From Sinohyriopsis cumingii (lineage: Eukaryota; Mollusca; Bivalvia; Unionida; Unionidae): a stretch of DNA of 64,000 nucleotides. The position numbers and the translations under genes are program-made. The stretch is from contig JAPYKE020000277.1 in the NCBI GenBank assembly GCA_028554795.2, positions 117,529-181,528 of the forward strand, given 5' to 3'. Position 1 is the first letter of the stretch, and each line of letters begins with the position of its first letter. Under the pieces are notes generated by a model. It did not search any database. It saw nothing but the letters and a program-made list of their open reading frames with translations, and was not told where the DNA came from. Shown here piece by piece: positions 1 to 7,403 of the stretch.

Positions 1-879
1 CTCTTTCATGTGGACAGCATACGCTACTGGAATAGATGGAAGAATGTTTCCATTGTGCAAAAGCACAGCCTTGAGACTCAGTTTCGAAGAGTCCACAAAT
101 AGTCTCCATTCTTGTGGGTCATGAGTGATTTTTAAAGCATTCATGAGGCCCTCAATATCGGAACAGAATATCAGATTACTTTCCTTTCTGAAGAAAGGCT
201 CCAATTGCTGGTGGCGCTTTCGATATGCAGTAATTGTGACATCTTCTTCTAGAAGATTCCATTGTTGGAGTCTTGATCCTAGCAATTCTGCCTTGTTCTT
301 TGATAAGTCCAAATCACGAATCAGGTCATTTAGTTCTTCCTGTGTTATTCTGTGTGGGGTTGATGATGCACCACAGTGAAAATCTGGATCACTGCATGCT
401 GATGGACCAGGAGAAGAACAGGTCGACTCACCTTTGTCTTCGTCAGATGAATCAAGAGAATATTCTGCTGGAGGTTCTGGAATAGGAAGTCCCTCACCAT
501 GTGGAACTGGTCTCAATGCAGACGGAATGTTTGGGTAGACTATTCTCGACTTCTTTCGCTTCGTTATTCCGCCGGAAAGAGGAGGAACCAAGCAGAAGTA
601 ACAGTCATTTAGGTGGTTGCTTGGCTCTCTCCACACCATTGGGACTGCAAACGGCATTGATGACCTTTTGCAATTCAATCACTGTGAAAGCTGTGTTGTA
701 CATGTAGCACAGCATATATGCGGAGCCCAAGGCTTGTCTTGGTCACCAACCTTGCATCCGAAGTAAAGATGATATGCCTTCTTCACTTGAGAATTGATAC
801 TTTTCTTCTGGTTGGCAAATGTCACTTCCCCACAAATATAGCAAAAATTGTCCGCGGTATTAACACACTTTCGAGGCAT
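1..879 (-). pseudogene. Broken gene of an uncharacterised Cys-rich family (partial, runs off left edge)
   Basis: Read leftwards from an ATG at 877-879, the protein opens with MPRKCVNTADNFCYICGEVT and has cysteine pairs (CYIC; HICCATC) that look like a zinc-binding module. The frame then meets a TGA at 679-681. Beyond that stop the same frame continues with SMPFAVPMVWREP, a DCYFCL cysteine pair, a Pro/Ser/acidic linker (SLDSSDEDKGES) and LNDLIRDLDLSKNKAELLGS. Near 188-191 a 1-nt frameshift moves the reading to another frame (NALKITHDPQEWRLFVDSSK, then LKAVLLHNGN), which stays open to the window edge. I recognise the family as repeated, unnamed proteins in arthropod and cnidarian genomes; its function is unknown to me and it may belong to a mobile element. 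The stop sits where I recall relatives having Trp. It could be a pseudogene or a real gene with an assembly error. Confidence 0.7.
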
Positions 880-993
880 TACTGTTCTTTATTGTACGTA
901 AATGGATAAAATAATAAGTTTTATGTAACAGTAGCTTGAACTGTCTCGCACAACGTCTAAAATATTTTAAATGCTGAACCTATCTGATTGGGC

Positions 994-1001
994 TTTATAT
1001 A
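994..1001 (-). promoter_or_regulatory. TATA box of the leftward gene
   Basis: The minus strand reads TATATAAA here, about 115 nt upstream of the ATG at 879. That spacing suits a core promoter with a short 5' UTR. Identified by sequence only. Confidence 0.5.
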
Positions 1002-1113
1002 GTACACTGCTTACGTCAGCTTCAGCAGCCGCCTGGCATTAGTATAATAGGCCTACACATGTATAGTACACTGCTGACGTCAACTTACTTCAGCAGCCGC
1101 ATGGCATTAGTAT
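998..1113. repeat. Imperfect direct repeat upstream of the leftward gene
   Basis: Two copies (998-1045 and 1062-1113) share tatagtacactgc, then acgtca, then cttcagcagccgc and ggcattagtat. The second copy has a 4-nt insertion. Each copy carries a CRE or CRE-like core, and the first also contains the TATA box, so this looks like a duplicated promoter element. A terminal or subterminal repeat of a mobile element is an alternative. Confidence 0.6.
1075..1082. promoter_or_regulatory. CRE palindrome TGACGTCA
   Basis: This is a perfect 8-bp cAMP-response-element consensus in the second copy of the duplicated element, about 75 bp upstream of the TATA box of the leftward gene. The matching site in the first copy (1011-1018) is ttacgtca, one base off. 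A match to CREB/ATF-type sites is established knowledge; use here is inferred. Confidence 0.4.
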
Positions 1114-1116
1114 TGC

Positions 1117-1139
1117 ATTGCATCAGAAAATGATGCAAT
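1117..1139. repeat. Inverted repeat (9-bp stem, 5-nt loop)
   Basis: attgcatca, loop gaaaa, tgatgcaat: a perfect 9-bp stem in the single-copy flank. No associated gene or tail was seen. Confidence 0.6.
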
Positions 1140-1372
1140 CAACTGTGGATGATGTGAGCATGATGGTATTATGCAATGTTACATCATTATTCTGGATGTT
1201 GCTGCAGTCCTACTGGAGAAATTTACACAGTGAAACATAGAAAATGAGGTATATGAATATCTTCAAAACGAGAGCCAATACAAATTTTTCACGGTTATAT
1301 TCGTGTTCGGCACACCAAAATACTACAGATTAGGGCCTTTTCAAGTCAGTAATGATTTCACTGTTGACCAGT
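1140..1372. other. Single-copy spacer up to the array edge
   Basis: AT-rich sequence without a recognisable gene. It ends abruptly at 1372/1373: to the left is gttgaccagt, which occurs nowhere at unit junctions; to the right is the first base shared with all later units. Only a 2-bp microhomology (gt) is visible at the break. Confidence 0.6.
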
Positions 1373-1375
1373 GTA

Positions 1376-2700
1376 ATTTAGCGGGGTGTATCCATAACTT
1401 GGTAACAAACCGGTTCAAACACTCTTTAGTGCATCGGTAGGCTCCTAATGCGATGTCTCTGACACCGTGTCATCTTTTATAATTTCATGTCAGTCTCGAA
1501 GACATTACACGTCCATGAGATCCTCTCTGCACAATACCTCGTGAACAAAATATGCCTTTTTCATGTTTTTGAGCCACCAACAATAATCCATTACATCTTA
1601 GGGCGCAGTCCCACATACTCATCGAATGGTTTACCCGGGACTTACCAATAACCTTTCATTTGGCGTTACTAAACAACGAATGTTCTTTCGTATAATCGAT
1701 GGTTTAAAATGCATTTACCAAATATGGTTCAGCCATGTAGGCGTACACATCATTGGTTGTAATATGCAAGTGCAGCGAGTCACTGTCTGTGCAAAGGATC
1801 TTTACCCGATCGCGGTAAAACGCATTGATCTTGTGATAATAACTGTGGTATATCAGCATCTTTGACCAGTCAATTGCTAACGATCCGACATATATCTGTG
1901 TTCGAAGGTCATATATCATTCAGGATTCAATGGCCAGGTTGGCAACCAGTTTTCGAAGCTTATCTTCTTCAATATCAGGGACAAGATCGACTCGGATTCG
2001 TTCGCTGAAACAGCATTTTTATGAGCGTGAACAAGTTTTTCTCAAAGTCATTTAAGCTGCTATGCGCAGATTGCTCGTGATGTTTATATACGGTACGATC
2101 CAAGCGTCCTCGCGAAATCTAATCACTTGATGTTGGAGATTTTGAACATGTAATACATAACAGTGTTTGGTCCTAAGACTTGCTATTAGTTTTGTCCATT
2201 GAGTACATTTACTTGCGGCTAAATCAACGACCACGCAATGATATAAGAACAAACAGTTACCAGGCACAGACAAAGATGCTGGTGCCAGTAGATAATCGTT
2301 ATGTACATCATATAAATGTTGCTGATATTCTATATCAACTTCAAAGACGTTTCCAAAGTGGCTGCTGATGTAATAGTGTACATGTTTTGTATATCAATGT
2401 ATCTAGGATTAACCCACCGAATCCCACCAACAGGCAACAGTTGGATCATTGCCCAACATTATAGATATTTGAAATAGATGATTTAACTGTTCGTGGCAGC
2501 GGGTTCATACCCGTTTATGTTTGGGTTGTTTGTGAGATCATATCTCTGTCTCGCCATAGAAATCCCATCACAAAATGAGTGTTATTATACCAACCACAGC
2601 TGGCAATATTTATGTCGATAGCGTAACCGCTTTTAATGGGGCAAGAGTCACTAATCGTTTTAATCGATCTCGCAGCCATTGAGTTGGTTGTAAACGCACA
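1376..2700 (-). pseudogene. polB: Decayed Polinton/Maverick-type protein-primed DNA polymerase B (unit 1)
   Basis: The remnant reads leftwards. In protein order I see: a weak exonuclease-side stretch (about 2400-2700, with NINGYEPAATNS); FEVDIEYQQHLYDVHNDYLL (2286-2345); TKLIASLRTKHCYVLHVQNL; REDAWIVPYINITSNLR (ending at 2055); a palm helix with DWSKMLIY; and motif C as CTDSDS at 1776-1793. Motif C keeps both catalytic Asp of the family B YxDTDS pattern, but Tyr is Cys and Thr is Ser. Then come GKPFDEYVGLRPKM (about 1594-1636) and a C-terminal IALGAY near 1450. Such enzymes replicate Polintons and adintoviruses from a protein primer. Stops and frame changes interrupt the reading (stop at 2052-2054; stop before KVIGK). 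The stretch with the Cys/His signature between exonuclease and palm seems to be deleted, and palm motif B is eroded. It is non-functional. Family assignment is strong; exact extent is approximate. Confidence 0.85.
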
Positions 2701-3297
2701 CAGTATACAACCCTGAATAACTACGCTTGTCGTTTGAGACCTGCTTAATAACTACAGCTGACACTATCACTCCTTGAAGCGTTGTAGCGGTCATTCTGGC
2801 TATGTCAGCCTTATCAGGTTAAAAATGAAGTGCAGTCCGTTTACGTCCTGCACTCAACCATTGCTGATTTTCTGCATGTTCTTTGGGCCAGTCAAGACCT
2901 GTTATCAACGGCTTATGTTCAATATGCAAACCTATAGTATGTAGGTTCAATTGCAATGACGGAACTGAGTGTCGGCTCAAGTATAGAAATGTAATAGTCT
3001 TTATCGGTGAACGCCGAAATTCTTCGTCGGGCATCATTGCTGATATAGGCAATATTTTACGGGCATGTAGGAGGATGTTCCATACACCAAACGATATCTA
3101 TCCGTGCGCGTCGGCGTTCTGAGGTCGACCTCATCCATAACTTTAATACAATCGTGGGACAAGGTGCAGACGAACCAATCATGTGAAGTATAAAATCCAA
3201 GATTGCAATTGAAAGCACTCATTAAACGAAGATAATATTAAAAGGATACAAAAGCGAGACAATATGAAAAGTATTCTACAGTTTGAATGTGTACTGA
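2701..3297. other. Unassigned stretch between PolB and integrase remnants
   Basis: Open stretches of 62-77 codons exist on the minus strand (2819-3052, and 3034-3222 with DEVDLRTPTRTDRYRLVYGT) and on the plus strand (2883-3122). I recognise none. Position suggests the minus-strand pieces could be the decayed N-terminal part of PolB, but no exonuclease motif is readable. It would also hold the divergent promoter region of the ancestral pair. Confidence 0.4.
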
Positions 3298-4116
3298 ATA
3301 GATGAAGCTGCCGTGGAAAGGTTAGCAAGTGCGGAAATGATCACTCATCGGTTTGCTCGAGCATAGTTCGCCGAACAAGCAATGTGACAAATTTACTTAC
3401 CAGTACCAAGAAGGACTTCCCCTAGCTGGCTTGATATTCAAACGCATGATGAGTTTTCATTAGGCCGATGTATTTATTATTTCTTCCACATTATCGTGTG
3501 CATGATCGGAAGAGTCGATCGTACATTATACAAGTATACGCCAACCATTGTTGACGTTGCAAGTAGATACAAAGAGAATGAGCCGTTGATGTCAGAAGAT
3601 TCTGCATGTGTTGCAGATACATTAGAACGCATTTATAAACATTCACCATTAACATGGTAACGATAATTACAGGGGGATCCTGCTAAAGGATTCGTAACTG
3701 TTGAGGCGGTGTTGTTCAAAGAGTTCATGTTCGAGTTCGTGGTGGACATGCTAATATACCTACTGACCAAGCTATTCTGAAACGATTTAATATCGCATTT
3801 ACACAATTATTATTCGGATATCATTTTAGACAGGAATTGTTGATGAAATGTCTTGAGTGCGGGACAATATCGAACTAGAACTCGTGGGGGTTACACGCCT
3901 GGAGAAGTCTCAGGAATGGCTAAGACATCATTCAATAATGAAATTACACGCATGATTTGAGGAAAATTAGCTAATACGATACGACAAGAGTCTGTTGCAT
4001 TTACGCTGAAAATGATCTCACAAACGCCACCATTTCAGACTCACAGAGACAAGTTTATTCGGTATCTGTATGCACCTGGAGAGGTAGATGGTGGACAATG
4101 ATGTACTACTGACCCT
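3298..4116 (+). pseudogene. int: Decayed Polinton-type DDE integrase, N-terminal and catalytic part (unit 1)
   Basis: Retroviral-like integrases of Polintons insert the element into chromosomes. Here DEAAVERLASAE starts the readable region (3301 on), followed by QIYLPVPRR and a catalytic core with YTPTIVDVASRYKENEPL, then TDQAILKRFN, LLFGYHFRQE and a C-terminal RYLYAPGEVDGGQ (4060-4098). First catalytic Asp: codon 3467-3469 (in ADVF). Second: codon 3676-3678 (in GDP). The expected Glu, about 35 residues on, is Lys (aaa, 3780-3782). In-frame stops: TAG 3364-3366, TGA 3385-3387, TAG 3461-3463, TGA 4099-4101, plus several frameshifts. The gene is cut at 4116 by the LINE and resumes at 7151. It is dead by several independent lesions. 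The DDE assignment comes from family recognition and spacing. Confidence 0.88.
4108..4116. repeat. Target-site duplication, left copy (unit 1)
   Basis: actgaccct, identical to 7151-7159. It encodes the same integrase residues (TDP) on both sides of the LINE, which supports a true 9-bp duplication at insertion. Confidence 0.85.
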
Positions 4117-4177
4117 GTGTGTCTATTTGTTTGTTTGTTTTTAACGGCGCACCAGTACTGTTAGGCTATTTAGCGCC
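4117..4177 (-). promoter_or_regulatory. LINE 3' terminus: short-repeat tail plus stem-loop (unit 1)
   Basis: On the minus strand the element ends with GGCGC (4173-4177), a 22-nt loop, GCGCC (4146-4150), then GTTAAAAACAAACAAACAAA. A 3' hairpin followed by a short-unit tail is the type of structure LINE reverse transcriptases recognise when priming on RNA. Recognition by this RT is inferred. Confidence 0.55.
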
Positions 4178-4414
4178 ATACAAAAGGTCATATGAAATAT
4201 AAAATGTTTTATATCGACCAACGATATTAAAACTAAAAAAAAAACGATAAAATGGTAACGGTAATAAATAAGTCTTCCCGATCTAAATGGTATATGTTAA
4301 TAAAGGCAGATCAAAAGTTATTGAAGATAATGGACGGAAAGTACATTACATAAAAATGCTCAAGTTGATGGCATAAAAGTTATACTTAGAGTAAATGTTC
4401 ACTGCTTTCAAGAA

Positions 4415-5190
4415 TTATATAATACAAGTGAGGTTTATTGTATCAAAGAGTTCCTTCATGTCATGCACATTGTAATACTGATTGCGCGTAGGTTGCAGGT
4501 CAAAACACTCTATCATAAAATGTTTAACAGTGAATGGTTCATTGCAAGAAACGCACTTTGGTGGGTCTTCACCTTTTAGTATGTGGGCGTGGGTTATATG
4601 CGTATAACCAATTCGAATTCTTGCAATGACTACCTACTCCCTACGCATAGCTCTGTAGGAAGGAGTCCATTCTCCTAGGATTGGTTTGATGGCATGAAGT
4701 TTAGTATTCACTGCATCATTCCATGATGCCTGCTACTTCTGACGTAAAGTCTCTTTGATACTAGGTTTAAACTCATTATATGGTATTTTAAAGTCAGATG
4801 GATATTGGAAAAGGGCCATTTTACAGCGCGATCTGCATTTTCATTACCTTTAATACCAACATGGTTAGGTAACCAACAGTATACGATATTGTGCGAGGTA
4901 CTCAGCTTACTATGCTCAGCGAAAAGATTGGTCAACAATGGATTCTCCAATTTTCTATTGTGCAGTGACTGAAGTACTGATAGGGAATCAGAGAAGATGC
5001 TGCTGTTTAAAATGCGTTTATTTTCGATATATTGCAGAGCAAGTTCTATTGTTCTGATTTCGGCTGAAACAAATTGATGTGCCATTTGGTAAGCGAACTT
5101 GTGTGTTTTCCACTAAAGAAGGCTGCAGCAGCCTTTTCCTCATCCTTTGATCCGTCGGTATAAATTCTTGTATAGTTTTTAAATTCGGAG
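4415..5190 (-). pseudogene. LINE RNase H domain and C-terminal CCHC finger (unit 1)
   Basis: RNase H degrades the RNA strand of the RT product. Acidic residues are readable in order across three frames: YTDGSKDEEKAAAAF (about 5120-5165), SAEIRTIELALQYI, FSDSLSVLQSL and LPNHVGIKGNENADRAV. Small indels separate the first two. Further left, one open stretch gives ITHAHILKGEDPPKC and then SCNEPFTVKHFMIEC, a C-x2-C-x7-H-x4-C finger, and ends at TAA 4415-4417. Unit 7 has lost that stop (tta to tga on plus, 40590). Complete in domain content but frameshifted. Confidence 0.85.
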
Positions 5191-6989
5191 AGTAGTTCAT
5201 GATAAGAGTTGTGGAAGATGGAAGGGTTTGTCTCGGATTTCTTTCTATCGTGTAGCGTAAAAAGTACTTTTGGTTGTTTGAGTAGCCAGTGTTTCGGAGA
5301 TGGACGTTTTCTGAATTTGGTTTATTTTCGTATAAGGCTTTGTATTTGGGTTGAAAAACAGCCGAGAAGGCAGGGTTCAGAGGGTTTGATCTTAATTTGA
5401 GAACATACTGTGTGGAAAGCATTTCCCTACGATGTGATAAAGGTGGTTCGTTCGCTTCAGCGAGGAGGCTTTCACACGGAGATGTCTTAAATGCTCCTAA
5501 AGCGAGTCTTATTCCTTGATGATGAATTGGATCAAGCATTTTCTAGTATGACTTTCTAACTGAACCATAAACAAAGCAACAATAGCCCCGTTTGGAGCGA
5601 ATAAACGTTCTATATAGATGATTTTTCTATCAGCACCCCAGTCAGTGTACACTACTACTTTAAATAGATCTAGAGATTTTAAGCATTTAGCTTTCAAGAT
5701 CTTTAGGTGTGGAATAATTGTATGCATGTGCTTTGATCGATAACATATTAGAAAATCATCAACATATAACGAGCAGTCCACACCAAGAGCTAAACACTTG
5801 GTGATGCTATTGATTTTGATGTTGAAAAGCGTCACAGATAAAATACTGCCTGGGACACACCCATCTCTTGCTCGTGCAGATCTGAGAGGGTACAGCCAAC
5901 TCGTAGCTTGAATTCTCTGTCTGAGAGAAAGTTTGATATGAATGAGGGCAGACGGCCTTTTAGAGCCAGATCGTGCAGGTCATTTTAGTATCCCGTACTT
6001 CCATGTCGTATCATAGGCCTTTTCTAAATCAAAGAAAACCGCTAATAAATGTTTCTTCTCGATAAATGTTTGCAGTCTAACCAGATGATCATTGGTGCTC
6101 AGGCCATATCGAAAGCCACTTTGGAAAGGAGATTAAAATTGTTAGTTACCAGGTACCATACAAGCCGAGAATTAATCATTCGTACCATCGTTTGCACACA
6201 CAATTTGTGAGTGCAATAGGTCGGTAGTTGGCAGAGTCTGCGCTATCTTTACCTGGTTTGGGAACTGGTATTACTGTTGTTTCTTTTCCAACTCTTAGGT
6301 ACATGTCCAGTAATTCAAAAATCATTGAAGATTTTCTAAAGAGATGTTAATCATGATACTGGAAGGTGTTTCAAAAATTGGTAATGCATTTCGTCAGGCC
6401 CCGTGGATGTATCACGGGCCTTGTCTAAAGCCTCCGTAAGCTCCAGTAGTGAAAACAGTTGGTTATAAGTTTCTGAGTTGTTGGATGTGAATTTCAAACG
6501 TGACTTTTCTTTTTGAGTTTTTAATCTTCATAAGCCTTCTGAATAATTAGATGATGAGGAATTTTTAGAGAAACTGTCAGCAAGAATATTTGCTATGTCT
6601 CGTTTTGAACTAAAAGTGTCATTGTTAAGTTGCAGATGTCGGAGAGAACTGTGTTTTCTCTTTCCGTTTATTTTATGAATATTATCCCAAACTTTCGTAA
6701 TCGAGGAACGAGAGTTTAAAGAAGAATTATATTTCTTCCCTGATGCTCGTTCACTTTCTTTGATTGTGCGGCGAGCTTTGGCCCGGAGAATACGATATGT
6801 ACTTAAGTTTTCGGGTGTCGAACGATTGTTAAAGCTTCTCGGCCTTGTCTACTGGCTTCATTACATTCCTTAGTGACCCAAGGTTTTAGGGTTCTTTTAC
6901 AGTTCGGTGAGGACTTAGGAATGGATTCCTCTGCGATCTTGATTAATATAGATGTAACATGCTGAATAGGGTCATTAGTACCATCCCGA
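5191..6989 (-). pseudogene. LINE reverse transcriptase with internal deletion (unit 1)
   Basis: Reading leftwards: the pre-RT linker (HVTSILIKIAEESIPKSS, AKARRTIKESERASGKK), VIPVPKPGKDSADSANYRPI (about 6215-6275), FFDLEKAYDTTW (about 5995-6036, first catalytic Asp), GCVPGSILS where the conserved Gln of this motif is missing, and YVDD at 5755-5766 with both Asp. About 13 residues after YVDD the reading jumps to HLKILKAKCLKSL (near 5715). Relatives have roughly 70-80 residues in between, so the C-terminal palm was deleted. A frameshift near 5590 precedes a connection region that opens with LDPIHHQGIRLALGAFKTSP (5480-5539). Many stops and shifts elsewhere. The deletion length is estimated from memory. 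Confidence 0.87.
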
Positions 6990-7150
6990 CCACCCGTCTA
7001 GAAGAAGTAGAGGCCAAAGTAGTGGATTGCATCGGAAAGCCTCTCGCTCAACTCCCTGAATCCTTTCCTCCCCGTCTCTACTTAGTCGCCTATTAGGACA
7101 CGTAGTGAGACACGTCGGGCCAATTCTACAACCCCGGACCCGCAGAGGAG
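6990..7150. other. 161-bp filler between LINE 5' end and right target-site duplication (unit 1)
   Basis: Readable LINE protein stops near 6989, yet the duplicated target site starts only at 7151. The filler gives no endonuclease match on the minus strand. The plus strand shows a short open run (LEEVEAKVVDCIGKPLAQLP) that I do not recognise. It could be badly decayed endonuclease, a template-switch filler, or a fragment of another gene. Confidence 0.45.
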
Positions 7151-7159
7151 ACTGACCCT
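7151..7159. repeat. Target-site duplication, right copy (unit 1)
   Basis: actgaccct, matching 4108-4116; flanking bases differ on both sides (g/a here, t/g on the left). Confidence 0.85.
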
Positions 7160-7325
7160 ATATGGACTATCGATGTATTTTGCTGTGTCCTAACTGATTG
7201 ACACTCCAAGAAAACTAAACCGTTACTGTTTTGGGATTGCAGACAAAAAAGAATTTCAACCATGGGAGGCAAAGCCAAAAAACCAAGTATTTGTGCGAGA
7301 TGAGCTGGATGTCCTAGCTGCGTAA
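7151..7325 (+). pseudogene. int: Integrase C-terminal remainder beyond the LINE (unit 1)
   Basis: Directly after the duplicated site the reading resumes with TDPIWTIDVF, the same TDP interrupted at 4116. Further on, in another frame, VFVRDELDVLAA ends at TAA 7323-7325, as in the C-terminal domain of Polinton integrases. An internal stop and at least one frameshift lie between. Position 7280 is a in units 1-5 and g in units 6-10. Confidence 0.75.
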
Positions 7326-7400
7326 TCGGACCAACCAAAACCACGTTCATGTGTCAGCATGTGTTGATTCACAACAACGTAATGGTCACAAGCGTAGTTG
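7326..7400. other. Spacer from integrase end to unit junction
   Basis: No gene. Together with the first bases of the next unit it leaves only about 80 bp between the 3' end of the integrase and the 3' end of the next unit's PolB, which face each other. Confidence 0.6.
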
Positions 7401-7403
7401 GTA

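Larger units (their letters stand above)
4117..7150 (-). mobile_element. 5'-truncated, internally deleted I/Jockey-group LINE (unit 1)
   Basis: This non-LTR retrotransposon is inserted antisense into the integrase gene. Its 3' end lies left: a caaacaaacaaa-type tail (4117-4140) directly abuts the duplicated actgaccct. Reading leftwards it carries the linker upstream of RT, RT, a connection region, RNase H, a CCHC finger and a ~300-bp 3' UTR. The endonuclease domain is essentially missing, as in target-primed 5' truncation. Presence of RNase H points to the I-like side of the Jockey group rather than Jockey or R1 themselves; similar elements are common in molluscs, ticks and hydrozoans (from memory). 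It is no longer autonomous. Confidence 0.9.
1373..7400. repeat. Array unit 1 (edge unit, 6028 bp)
   Basis: This is the first unit next to unique DNA. It carries most private variants: a at 4024, a at 4125, 10-A tract near 4235, c at 4772, a at 4802, c at 5586 and a at 6235, all in its right half. Its left half matches units 10-11 at 2095 (a rather than g). It is used below as the reference for internal coordinates. Confidence 0.95.

Noticed and set aside
1626..1865. Plus-strand 79-codon open frame in each unit
   Set aside because: It is the antisense shadow of the PolB palm region (motif C lies on the other strand).
2500..2513. cgggttcatacccg, resembling a tRNA T-arm or B box
   Set aside because: Only a 5-bp hairpin. 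No acceptor stem, anticodon arm or A box fits at the right distances, and it lies inside the decayed PolB.
2883..3122. Plus-strand 79-codon open frame in each unit
   Set aside because: No recognisable domain. It overlaps minus-strand open stretches of similar length, so neither can be called a gene.
4118..4140. Microsatellite (tttg)n
   Set aside because: It is the LINE 3' tail, positioned exactly against the target-site duplication.
5018..5539. 173-codon open frame repeated intact in every complete unit, seeming conserved
   Set aside because: It is a fragment of the LINE connection region that slides out of frame at both ends. Identity between copies reflects recent amplification, not selection.
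1373..7400. Terminal inverted repeats at unit ends, as expected for an intact Polinton
   Set aside because: The first and last bases of the unit are not inverted copies of each other, and no longer inverted repeat was found near the boundaries.
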